A stretch of 64,000 bases of DNA from Galeopsis tetrahit (taxonomy: Eukaryota; Streptophyta; Magnoliopsida; Lamiales; Lamiaceae), in assembly GCA_963675135.1 (NCBI GenBank), contig OY776124.1, positions 23,868,066 through 23,932,065 on the forward strand, written 5' to 3'. Shown one piece after another: positions 23,960-36,755 of the stretch (its first letter is position 1; the number at the start of each line of letters is the position of its first letter). The position numbers and the translations under genes were made by a program. A model generated the notes under the pieces. The model had not been told where the DNA came from and did no database searches. It saw only the letters and a list, made by a program, of their open reading frames with translations.

Positions 23960-26900
23960 CTATTATAGAAAACAACAACCCTAGAACCAATGTGAATTGG
24001 TAATGGTTAACTCTTTTGCAATTAGTGAAACTTTTCAAAAAGAGAGGATGAGTGAATCGGAGAAAGTGCACGTCCACATTATAGTGGGATAAAACTATAG
24101 AGTTTTTGAGCACTAACGAATGCGATTTTCCGCAAAATAAAGAAAACATAAAGTTTGCTTGGTCGCCAAGCAATCCTACAAAACACTTCATTTTGGTATA
24201 TTAGAGATTAAATGGCACTATAAACGAGTTATAGAAAACAACAACCCTAGAACCAATGTGAATTGGTAATGGTTAACTCTTTTGAACTTAGTGAAACTTT
24301 TCAAAAACAGAGAATGAGTGAATCGATTAAAGTGCACTTCCACATTATAGTGGGTTAAACTTTAGAGTTTTTGAGCACTGACGAATGTGATTTTTCGCAA
24401 AATAGAGAAAACATAAAGTTTGCTTGGTCACCAAGCAATCCTACAAAACACTTCATTTTGGTATTTTAGAGGTTAAATGGCACTATTATAGAAAACAACA
24501 ACCCTAGAACCAATGTGAATTGGTAATGGTTAACTCTTTTGCAATAAGTGAAACTTTTCAAAAAGAGAGGATGAGTGAATCGGAGAAAGTGCACGTCCAC
24601 ATTATAGTGGGATAAAACTATAGAGTTTTTGAGCACTAACGAATGTGATTTTCCGCAAAATAAAGAAAACATAAAGTTTGCTTGGTCACCAAGCAATCCT
24701 ACAAAACACTTCATTTTGGTATATTAGAGGTTAAATGGCACTATAAACGAGTTATAGAAAACAACAACCCTAGAACCAATGTGAATTGGTAATGGTTAAC
24801 TCTTTTGAACTTAGTGAAACTTTTCAAAAACAGAGAATGAGTGAATCGATGAAAGTGCACTTCCACATTATAGTGGGTTAAACTATAGAGTTTTTGAGCA
24901 CTAACGAATGCGATTTTTCGCAAAATAAAGAAAACATAAAGTTTGCTTGGTCACCAAGCAATCCTACAAAACACTTCATTTTGGTATATTAGAGGTTAAA
25001 TGGCACTATAAAGGAGTTATAGAAAACAACAACCCTAGAACCAATGTGAATTGGTAATGGTTAACTCTTTTGAACTTAGTGAAACTTTTCAAAAACAGAG
25101 AATGAGTGAATCGATGAAAGTGCACTTCCACATTATAGTGGGTTAAACTATAGAGTTTTTGAACACTAACGAATGCGATTTTTCGCAAAATAAAGAAAAC
25201 ATAAAGTTTGCTTGGTCACCAAGCAATCCTACAAAACACTTCATTTTGGTATTTTAGAGGTTAAATGGCACTATTATAGAAAACAACAACCCTAGAACCA
25301 ATGTGAATTGGTAATGGTTAACTCTTTTGCAATTAGTGAAACTTTTCAAAAAGAGAGGATGAGTGAATCGGAGAAAGTGCACGTCCACATTATAGTGGGA
25401 TAAAACTATAGAGTTTTTGAGCACTAACGAATGTGATTTTCCGCAAAATAAAGAAAACATAAAGTTTGCTTGGTCACCAAGCAATCCTATAAAACACTTC
25501 ATTTTGGTATATTAGAGGTTAAATGGCACTATAAACGAGTTATAGAAAACAACAACCCTAGAACCAATGTGAATTGGTAATGGTTAACTCTTTTGTAGTT
25601 AGTGAAACTTTTCAAAAAGAGAGAATGTGTGAATCGGAGAAAGTGCGCTTCCACATTATAGTGGGTTAAACTATAGAGTTTTTGAGCACTAACGAATGTG
25701 ATTTTCCGCAAAATAAAGAAAACATAAAGTTTGCTTGGTCACCAAGCAATCCTACAAAACACTTCATTTTGGTATTTTAGAGGTTAAATGACACTATTAT
25801 AGAAAACAACAACCCTAGAACCAATATGAATTGGTAATGGTTAACTCTTTTGAAATTAGTGAAACTTTTCAAAAACAGAGAATGAGTGAATCGACGAAAG
25901 TGCACTTCCACATTATAGTGAGTTAAACTATAGAGTTTTTGAGCACTAACGAATGCGATTTTCCGCAAAATAAAGAAAACATAAAGTTTGCTAGGTCACC
26001 AAGCAATCCTACAAAACACTTCTTTTTGGTATTTTAGAGGTTAAATAGCACTATTATAGAAAACAACAACCCTAGAACCAATGTGAATTGGTAATGGTTA
26101 ACTCTTTTGCAATTAGTGGAACTTTTCAAAAAGAGAGGAAGAGTGAATCGGAGAAAGTGCACGTCCACATTATAGTGGGATAAAACTATAGAGTTTTTGA
26201 GCACTAACGAATGTGATTTTCCGCAAAATAAAGAAAACATAAAGTTTGCTTGGTCACCAAGCAATCCTACAAAACACTTCATTTTGGTATATTAGAGGTT
26301 AAATGGCACTATAAACGAGTTATAGAAAACAACAACCCTAGAACCAATGTGAATTGGTAATGGTTAACTCTTTTGAACTTAGTGAAACTTTTCAAAAACA
26401 GAGAATGAGTGAATCGATGAAAGTGCACTTCCACATTATAGTGGGTTAAACTATAGAGTTTTTGAGCACTAACGGATGCGATTTTTCGCAAAATAAAGAA
26501 AACATAAAGTTTGCTTGGTCACCAAACAATCCTACAAAACACTTCATTTTGGTATTTTAGAGGTTAAATGGCACTATTATAGAAAACAACAACCCTAGAA
26601 CCAATGTGAATTGGTAATGGTTAACTCTTTTGCAATTAGTGAAACTTTTCAAAAAGAGAGGATGAGTGAATCGGAGAAAGTGCACGTCCACATTATAGTG
26701 GGATAAAACTATAGAGTTTTTGAGCACTAACGAATGCGATTTTCCGCAAAATAAAGAAAACATAAAGTTTGCTTGGTCACCAAGCAATCCTACAAAACAC
26801 TACTTTTTGGTATATTAGAGGTTAAATAGCACTATTATAGAAAACAACAACCCTAGAACCAATGTGAATTGGTAATGGTTAACTCCTTTGCAATTAGTGA

Positions 26901-27089
26901 AACTTTTCAAAAAGAGAGGATGAGTGAATCGGAGAAAGTGCACGTCCACATTATAGTGGGATAAAACTATAGAGTTTTTGAGCACTAACGAATGTGATTT
27001 TCCGCAAAATAAAGAAAACATAAAGTTTGCTTGGTCACCAAGCAATCCTACAAAACACTTCATTTTGGTATATTAGAGGTTAAATGGCA
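23697..27089 (+). repeat. 13-monomer unit (3,393 bp), copy B
   Basis: Repeats 13,529-16,921 at an offset of 10,168 bp and is followed directly by copy C. It has its own marks: gagattaaatgg before 24,218 (shared with copy C), cctataaaacac near 25,488, gaatcgacgaaag and agtgagttaaac in the monomer at 25,794, acggatgcg near 26,471 and cactactttttgg near 26,800. Confidence 0.9.
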
Positions 27090-30000
27090 CTATAAACGAG
27101 TTATAGAAAACAACAACCCTAGAACCAATGTGAATTGGTAATGGTTAACTCTTTTGTATTTAGTGAAACTTTTCAAAAAGAGAGAATGTGTGAATCGGAG
27201 AAAGTGCACTTCCACATTATAGTGGGATAAACTAGAGTTTTTGAGCACTAACGAATGTGATTTTCCGCAAAATAAAGAAAACTTAAAGTTTGCTTGGTCA
27301 CCAAGCAATCCTACAAAACACTTCATTTTGGTATTTTAGAGGTTAAATGGCACTATTATAGAAAACAACAACCCTAGAACCAATGTGAATTGGTAATGGT
27401 TAACTCTTTTGCAATTAGTGAAACTTTTCAAAAAGAGAGGATGAGTGAATCGGAGAAAGTGCACGTCCACATTATAGTGGGATAAAACTATAGAGTTTTT
27501 GAGCACTAACGAATGCGATTTTCCGCAAAATAAAGAAAACATAAAGTTTGCTTGGTCGCCAAGCAATCCTACAAAACACTTCATTTTGGTATATTAGAGA
27601 TTAAATGGCACTATAAACGAGTTATAGAAAACAACAACCCTAGAACCAATGTGAATTGGTAATGGTTAACTCTTTTGAACTTAGTGAAACTTTTCAAAAA
27701 CAGAGAATGAGTGAATCGATTAAAGTGCACTTCCACATTATAGTGGGTTAAACTTTAGAGTTTTTGAGCACTGACGAATGTGATTTTTCGCAAAATAGAG
27801 AAAACATAAAGTTTGCTTGGTCACCAAGCAATCCTACAAAACACTTCATTTTGGTATTTTAGAGGTTAAATGGCACTATTATAGAAAACAACAACCCTAG
27901 AACCAATGTGAATTGGTAATGGTTAACTCTTTTGCAATAAGTGAAACTTTTCAAAAAGAGAGGATGAGTGAATCGGAGAAAGTGCACGTCCACATTATAG
28001 TGGGATAAAACTATAGAGTTTTTGAGCACTAACGAATGTGATTTTCCGCAAAATAAAGAAAACATAAAGTTTGCTTGGTCACCAAGCAATCCTACAAAAC
28101 ACTTCATTTTGGTATATTAGAGGTTAAATGGCACTATAAACGAGTTATAGAAAACAACAACCCTAGAACCAATGTGAATTGGTAATGGTTAACTCTTTTG
28201 AACTTAGTGAAACTTTTCAAAAACAGAGAATGAGTGAATCGATGAAAGTGCACTTCCACATTATAGTGGGTTAAACTATAGAGTTTTTGAGCACTAACGA
28301 ATGCGATTTTTCGCAAAATAAAGAAAACATAAAGTTTGCTTGGTCACCAAGCAATCCTACAAAACACTTCATTTTGGTATATTAGAGGTTAAATGGCACT
28401 ATAAAGGAGTTATAGAAAACAACAACCCTAGAACCAATGTGAATTGGTAATGGTTAACTCTTTTGAACTTAGTGAAACTTTTCACAAACAGAGAATGAGT
28501 GAATCGATGAAAGTGCACTTCCACATTATAGTGGGTTAAACTATAGAGTTTTTGAACACTAACGAATGCGATTTTTCGCAAAATAAAGAAAACATAAAGT
28601 TTGCTTGGTCACCAAGCAATCCTACAAAACACTTCATTTTGGTATTTTAGAGGTTAAATGGCACTATTATAGAAAACAACAACCCTAGAACCAATGTGAA
28701 TTGGTAATGGTTAACTCTTTTGCAATTAGTGAAACTTTTCAAAAAGAGAGGATGAGTGAATCGGAGAAAGTGCACGTCCACATTATAGTGGGATAAAACT
28801 ATAGAGTTTTTGAGCACTAACGAATGTGATTTTCCGCAAAATAAAGAAAACATAAAGTTTGCTTGGTCACCAAGCAATCCTACAAAACACTTCATTTTGG
28901 TATATTAGAGGTTAAATGGCACTATAAACGAGTTATAGAAAACAACAACCCTAGAACCAATGTGAATTGGTAATGGTTAACTCTTTTGTAGTTAGTGAAA
29001 CTTTTCAAAAAGAGAGAATGTGTGAATCGGAGAAAGTGCGCTTCCACATTATAGTGGGTTAAACTATAGAGTTTTTGAGCACTAACGAATGTGATTTTCC
29101 GCAAAATAAAGAAAACATAAAGTTTGCTTGGTCACCAAGCAATCCTACAAAACACTTCATTTTGGTATTTTAGAGGTTAAATGACACTATTATAGAAAAC
29201 AACAACCCTAGAACCAATATGAATTGGTAATGGTTAACTCTTTTGAAATTAGTGAAACTTTTCAAAAACAGAGAATGAGTGAATCGATGAAAGTGCACTT
29301 CCACATTATAGTGGGTTAAACTATAGAGTTTTTGAGCACTAACGAATGCGATTTTCCGCAAAATAAAGAAAACATAAAGTTTGCTAGGTCACCAAGCAAT
29401 CCTACAAAACACTTCTTTTTGGTATTTTAGAGGTTAAATAGCACTATTATAGAAAACAACAACCCTAGAACCAATGTGAATTGGTAATGGTTAACTCTTT
29501 TGCAATTAGTGGAACTTTTCAAAAAGAGAGGAAGATTGAATCGGAGAAAGTGCACGTCCACATTATAGTGGGATAAAACTATAGAGTTTTTGAGCACTAA
29601 CGAATGTGATTTTCCGCAAAATAAAGAAAACATAAAGTTTGCTTGGTCACCAAGCAATCCTACAAAACACTTCATTTTGGTATATTAGAGGTTAAATGGC
29701 ACTATAAACGAGTTATAGAAAACAACAACCCTAGAACCAATGTGAATTGGTAATGGTTAACTCTTTTGAACTTAGTGAAACTTTTCAAAAACAGAGAATG
29801 AGTGAATCGATGAAAGTGCACTTCCACATTATAGTGGGTTAAACTATAGAGTTTTTGAGCACTAACGAATGCGATTTTTCGCAAAATAAAGAAAACATAA
29901 AGTTTGCTTGGTCACCAAACAATCCTACAAAACACTTCATTTTGGTATTTTAGAGGTTAAATGGCACTATTATAGAAAACAACAACCCTAGAACCAATGT

Positions 30001-30482
30001 GAATTGGTAATGGTTAACTCTTTTGCAATTAGTGAAACTTTTCAAAAAGAGAGGATGAGTGAATCGGAGAAAGTGCACGTCCACATTATAGTGGGATAAA
30101 ACTATAGAGTTTTTGAGCACTAACGAATGCGATTTTCCGCAAAATAAAGAAAACATAAAGTTTGCTTGGTCACCAAGCAATCCTACAAAACACTTCTTTT
30201 TGGTATATTAGAGGTTAAATAGCACTATTATAGAAAACAACAACCCTAGAACCAATGTGAATTGGTAATGGTTAACTCTTTTGCAATTAGTGAAACTTTT
30301 CAAAAAGAGAGGAAGAGTGAATCGGAGAAAGTGCACGTCCACATTATAGTGGGATAAAACTATAGAGTTTTTGAGCACTAACGAATGTGATTTTCCGCAA
30401 AATAAAGAAAACATAAAGTTTGCGTGGTCACCAAGCAATCCTACAAAACACTTCATTTTGGTATTTTAGAGGTTAAATGGCA
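27090..30482 (+). repeat. 13-monomer unit (3,393 bp), copy C
   Basis: Starts 27,090, 27,353, 27,611, 27,876, 28,134, 28,399, 28,664, 28,922, 29,187, 29,444, 29,702, 29,967 and 30,225, each 3,393 bp after copy B. It shares gagattaaatgg (near 27,597) with copy B but not with copy A, so B and C are closer to each other. Private marks include ttcacaaacag near 28,483 and aagattgaatcgg near 29,532. Confidence 0.9.
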
Positions 30483-32838
30483 CTATAAACGAGTTATAGA
30501 AAACAACAACCCTAGAACCAATGTGAATTGGTAATGGTTAACTCTTTTGAACTTAGTGAAACTTTTCAAAAACAGAGAATGAGTGAATCGATTAAAGTGC
30601 ACTTCCACATTATAGTGGGTTAAACTTTAGAGTTTTTGAGCACTGACGAATGTGATTTTTCGCAAAATAGAGAAAACATAAAGTTTGCTTGGTCACCAAG
30701 CAATCCTACAAAACACTTCATTTTGGTATTTTAGAGGTTAAATGGCACTATTATAGAAAACAACAACCCTAGAACCAATGTGAATTGGTAATGGTTAACT
30801 CTTTTGCAATAAGTGAAACTTTTCAAAAAGAGAGGATGAGTGAATCGGAGAAAGTGCACGTCCACATTATAGTGGGATAAAACTATAGAGTTTTTGAGCA
30901 CTAACGAATGTGATTTTCCGCAAAATAAAGAAAACATAAAGTTTGCTTGGTCACCAAGCAATCCTACAAAACACTTCATTTTGGTATATTAGAGGTTAAA
31001 TGGCACTATAAACGAGTTATAGAAAACAACAACCCTAGAACCAATGTGAATTGGTAATGGTTAACTCTTTTGAACTTAGTGAAACTTTTCAAAAACAGAG
31101 AATGAGTGAATCGATGAAAGTGCACTTCCACATTATAGTGGGTTAAACTATAGAGTTTTTGAGCACTAACGAATGCGATTTTTCGCAAAATAAAGAAAAC
31201 ATAAAGTTTGCTTGGTCACCAAGCAATCCTACAAAACACTTCATTTTGGTATATTAGAGGTTAAATGGCACTATAAAGGAGTTAAAGAAAACAACAACCC
31301 TAGAACCAATGTGAATTGGTAATGGTTAACTCTTTTGAACTTAGTGAAACTTTTCAAAAACAGAGAATGAGTGAATCGATGAAAGTGCACTTCCACATTA
31401 TAGTGGGTTAAACTATAGAGTTTTTGAACACTAACGAATGCGATTTTTCGCAAAATAAAGAAAACATAAAGTTTGCTTGGTCACCAAGCAATCCTACAAA
31501 ACACTTCATTTTGGTATTTTAGAGGTTAAATGGCACTATTATAGAAAACAACAACCCTAGAACCAATGTGAATTGGTAATGGTTAACTCTTTTGCAATTA
31601 GTGAAACTTTTCAAAAAGAGAGGATGAGTGAATCGGAGAAAGTGCACGTCCACATTATAGTGGGATAAAACTATAGAGTTTTTGAGCACTAACGAATGTG
31701 ATTTTCCGCAAAATAAAGAAAACATAAAGTTTGCTTGGTCACCAAGCAATCCTACAAAACACTTCATTTTGGTATATTAGAGGTTAAATGGCACTATAAA
31801 CGAGTTATAGAAAACAACAACCCTAGAACCAATGTGAATTGGTAATGGTTAACTCTTTTGTAGTTAGTGAAACTTTTCAAAAAGAGAGAATGTGTGAATC
31901 GGAGAAAGTGCGCTTCCACATTATAGTGGGTTAAACTATAGAGTTTTTGAGCACTAACGAATGTGATTTTCCGCAAAATAAAGAAAACATAAAGTTTGCT
32001 TGGTCACCAAGCAATCCTACAAAACACTTCATTTTGGTATTTTAGAGGTTAAATGACACTATTATAGAAAACAACAACCCTAGAACCAATATGAATTGGT
32101 AATGGTTAACTCTTTTGAAATTAGTGAAACTTTTCAAAAACAGAGAATGAGTGAATCGATGAAAGTGCACTTCCACATTATAGTGGGTTAAACTATAGAG
32201 TTTTTGAGCACTAACGAATGCGATTTTCCGCAAAATAAAGAAAACATAAAGTTTGCTAGGTCACCAAGCAATCCTACAAAACACTTCTTTTTGGTATTTT
32301 AGAGGTTAAATAGCACTATTATAGAAAACAACAACCCTAGAACCAATGTGAATTGGTAATGGTTAACTCTTTTGCAATTAGTGGAACTTTTCAAAAAGAG
32401 AGGAAGAGTGAATCGGAGAAAGTGCACGTCCACATTATAGTGGGATAAAACTATAGAGTTTTTGAGCACTAACGAATGTGATTTTCCGCAAAATAAAGAA
32501 AACATAAAGTTTGCTTGGTCACCAAGAAATCCTACAAAACACTTCATTTTGGTATATTAGAGGTTAAATGGCACTATAAACGAGTTATAGAAAACAACAA
32601 CCCTAGAACCAATGTGAATTGGTAATGGTTAACTCTTTTGAACTTAGTGAAACTTTTCAAAAACAGAGAATGAGTGAATCGATGAAAGTGCACTTCCACA
32701 TTATAGTGGGTTAAACTATAGAGTTTTTGAGCACTAACGAATGCGATTTTTCGCAAAATAAAGAAAACATAAAGTTTGCTTGGTCACCAAGCAATCCTAC
32801 AAAACACTTCATTTTGGTATATTAGAGGTTAAATGGCA
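27611..32838 (+). repeat. 11-monomer offset duplication (2,872 bp)
   Basis: Nine monomers at 27,611-29,966 are repeated at 30,483-32,838 with the same order and spacings. The match breaks where 29,967 (258 bp) would pair with 32,839 (265 bp). The second copy has gaggttaaatgg where the first has gagattaaatgg, and it introduces gagttaaagaaaac near 31,281. Confidence 0.87.
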
Positions 32839-34141
32839 CTATAAAGGAGTTAAAGAAAACAACAACCCTAGAACCAATGTGAATTGGTAATGGTTAACTC
32901 TTTTGAACTTAGTGAAACTTTTCAAAAACAGAGAATGAGTGAATCGATGAAAGTGCACTTCCACATTATAGTGGGTTAAACTATAGAGTTTTTGAACACT
33001 AACGAATGCGATTTTTCGCAAAATAAAGAAAACATAAAGTTTGCTTGGTCACCAAGCAATCCTACAAAACACTTCATTTTGGTATTTTAGAGGTTAAATG
33101 GCACTATTATAGAAAACAACAACCCTAGAACCAATGTGAATTGGTAATGGTTAACTCTTTTGCAATTAGTGAAACTTTTCAAAAAGAGAGGATGAGTGAA
33201 TCGGAGAAAGTGCACGTCCACATTATAGTGGGATAAAACTATAGAGTTTTTGAGCACTAACGAATGTGATTTTCCGCAAAATAAAGAAAACATAAAGTTT
33301 GCTTGGTCACCAAGCAATCCTACAAAACACTTCATTTTGGTATATTAGAGGTTAAATGGCACTATAAACGAGTTATAGAAAACAACAACCCTAGAACCAA
33401 TGTGAATTGGTAATGGTTAACTCTTTTGTAGTTAGTGAAACTTTTCAAAAAGAGAGAATGTGTGAATCGGAGAAAGTGCGCTTCCACATTATAGTGGGTT
33501 AAACTATAGAGTTTTTGAGCACTAACGAATGTGATTTTCCGCAAAATAAAGAAAACATAAAGTTTGCTTGGTCACCAAGCAATCCTACAAAACACTTCAT
33601 TTTGGTATTTTAGAGGTTAAATGACACTATTATAGAAAACAACAACCCTAGAACCAATATGAATTGGTAATGGTTAACTCTTTTGAAATTAGTGAAACTT
33701 TTCAAAAACAGAGAATGAGTGAATCGATGAAAGTGCACTTCCACATTATAGTGGGTTAAACTATAGAGTTTTTGAGCACTAACGAATGCGATTTTCCGCA
33801 AAATAAAGAAAACATAAAGTTTGCTAGGTCACCAAGCAATCCTACAAAACACTTCTTTTTGGTATTTTAGAGGTTAAATAGCACTATTATAGAAAACAAC
33901 AACCCTAGAACCAATGTGAATTGGTAATGGTTAACTCTTTTGCAATTAGTGGAACTTTTCAAAAAGAGAGGAAGAGTGAATCGGAGAAAGTGCACGTCCA
34001 CATTATAGTGGGATAAAACTATAGAGTTTTTGAGCACTAACGAATGTGATTTTCCGCAAAATAAAGAAAACATAAAGTTTGCTTGGTCACCAAGAAATCC
34101 TACAAAACACTTCATTTTGGTATATTAGAGGTTAAATGGCA
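31006..34141 (+). repeat. Six-monomer tandem duplication (2 x 1,568 bp)
   Basis: Starts 31,006, 31,271, 31,536, 31,794, 32,059 and 32,316 recur at 32,574, 32,839, 33,104, 33,362, 33,627 and 33,884. The private change gttaaagaaaac (near 31,281 and 32,849) is in both copies and nowhere else that I see, and accaagaaatcc occurs near 32,521 and 34,089. No difference was found at the sites compared, so the duplication looks recent. Confidence 0.9.
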
Positions 34142-36755
34142 CTATAAACGAGTTATAGAAAACAACAACCCTAGAACCAATGTGAATTGGTAATGGTTAA
34201 CTCTTTTGAACTTAGTGAAACTTTTCAAAAACAGAGAATGAGTGAATCGATTAAAGTGCACTTCCACATTATAGTGGGTTAAACTATAGAGTTTTTGAGC
34301 ACTGACGAATGTGATTTTTCGCAAAATAGAGAAAACATAAAGTTTGCTTGGTCACCAAGCAATCCTACAAAACACTTCATTTTGGTATTTTAGAGGTTAA
34401 ATGGCACTATTATAGAAAACAACAACCCTAGAACCAATGTGAATTGGTAATGGTTAACTCTTTTGCAATAAGTGAAACTTTTCAAAAAGAGAGGATGAGT
34501 GAATCGGAGAAAGTGCACGTCCACATTATAGTGGGATAAAACTATAGAGTTTTTGAGCACTAACGAATGTGATTTTCCGCAAAATAAAGAAAACATAAAG
34601 TTTGCTTGGTCACCAAGCAATCCTACAAAACACTTCATTTTGGTATATTAGAGGTTAAATGGCACTATAAACGAGTTATAGAAAACAACAACCCTAGAAC
34701 CAATGTGAATTGGTAATGGTTAACTCTTTTGAACTTAGTGAAACTTTTCAAAAACAGAGAATGAGTGAATCGATGAAAGTGCACTTCCACATTATAGTGG
34801 GTTAAACTATAGAGTTTTTGAGCACTAACGAATGCGATTTTTCGCAAAATAAAGAAAACATAAAGTTTGCTTGGTCACCAAGCAATCCTACAAAACACTT
34901 CATTTTGGTATATTAGAGGTTAAATGGCACTATAAAGGAGTTATAGAAAACAACAACCCTAGAACCAATGTGAATTGGTAATGGTTAACTCTTTTGAACT
35001 TAGTGAAACTTTTCAAAAACAGAGAATGAGTGAATCGATGAAAGTGCACTTCCACATTATAGTGGGTTAAACTATAGAGTTTTTGAACACTAACGAATGC
35101 GATTTTTCGCAAAATAAAGAAAACATAAAGTTTGCTTGGTCACCAAGCAATCCTACAAAACACTTCATTTTGGTATTTTAGAGGTTAAATGGCACTATTA
35201 TAGAAAACAACAACCCTAGAACCAATGTGAATTGGTAATGGTTAACTCTTTTGCAATTAGTGAAACTTTTCAAAAAGAGAGGATGAGTGAATCGGAGAAA
35301 GTGCACGTCCACATTATAGTGGGATAAAACTATAGAGTTTTTGAGCACTAACGAATGTGATTTTCCGCAAAATAAAGAAAACATAAAGTTTGCTTGGTCA
35401 CCAAGCAATCCTACAAAACACTTCATTTTGGTATATTAGAGGTTAAATGGCACTATAAACGAGTTATAGAAAACAACAACCCTAGAACCAATGTGAATTG
35501 GTAATGGTTAACTCTTTTGTAGTTAGTGAAACTTTTCAAAAAGAGAGAATGTGTGAATCGGAGAAAGTGCGCTTCCACATTATAGTGGGTTAAACTATAG
35601 AGTTTTTGAGCACTAACGAATGTGATTTTCCGCAAAATAAAGAAAACATAAAGTTTGCTTGGTCACCAAGCAATCCTACAAAACACTTCATTTTGGTATT
35701 TTAGAGGTTAAATGACACTATTATAGAAAACAACAACCCTAGAACCAATATGAATTGGTAATGGTTAACTCTTTTGAAATTAGTGAAACTTTTCAAAAAC
35801 AGAGAATGAGTGAATCGATGAAAGTGCACTTCCACATTATAGTGGGTTAAACTATAGAGTTTTTGAGCACTAACGAATGCGATTTTCCGCAAAATAAAGA
35901 AAACATAAAGTTTGCTAGGTCACCAAGCAATCCTACAAAACACTTCTTTTTGGTATTTTAGAGGTTAAATAGCACTATTATAGAAAACAACAACCCTAGA
36001 ACCAATGTGAATTGGTAATGGTTAACTCTTTTGCAATTAGTGGAACTTTTCAAAAAGAGAGGAAGAGTGAATCGGAGAAAGTGCACGTCCACATTATAGT
36101 GGGATAAAACTATAGAGTTTTTGAGCACTAACGAATGTGATTTTCCGCAAAATAAAGAAAACATAAAGTTTGCTTGGTCACCAAGAAATCCTACAAAACA
36201 CTTCATTTTGGTATATTAGAGGTTAAATGGCACTATAAACGAGTTATAGAAAACAACAACCCTAGAACCAATGTGAATTGGTAATGGTTAACTCTTTTGA
36301 ACTTAGTGAAACTTTTCAAAAACAGAGAATGAGTGAATCGATTAAAGTGCACTTCCACATTATAGTGGGTTAAACTATAGAGTTTTTGAGCACTGACGAA
36401 TGTGATTTTTCGCAAAATAGAGAAAACATAAAGTTTGCTTGGTCACCAAGCAATCCTACAAAACACTTCATTTTGGTATTTTAGAGGTTAAATGGCACTA
36501 TTATAGAAAACAACAACCCTAGAACCAATGTGAATTGGTAATGGTTAACTCTTTTGCAATAAGTGAAACTTTTCAAAAAGAGAGGATGAGTGAATCGGAG
36601 AAAGTGCACGTCCACATTATAGTGGGATAAAACTATAGAGTTTTTGAGCACTAACGAATGTGATTTTCCGCAAAATAAAGAAAACATAAAGTTTGCTTGG
36701 TCACCAAGCAATCCTACAAAACACTTCATTTTGGTATATTAGAGATTAAATGGCA
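32574..36755 (+). repeat. Eight-monomer tandem duplication (2 x 2,091 bp)
   Basis: Starts 32,574, 32,839, 33,104, 33,362, 33,627, 33,884, 34,142 and 34,407 recur at 34,665, 34,930, 35,195, 35,453, 35,718, 35,975, 36,233 and 36,498. The pair 32,839/34,930 differs by gttaaag against gttatag. accaagaaatcc is present in both (near 34,089 and 36,180). In this pair the cassette monomers at 34,142 and 36,233 read aaactatagag, not the aaactttagag of most other cassettes. Confidence 0.9.
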
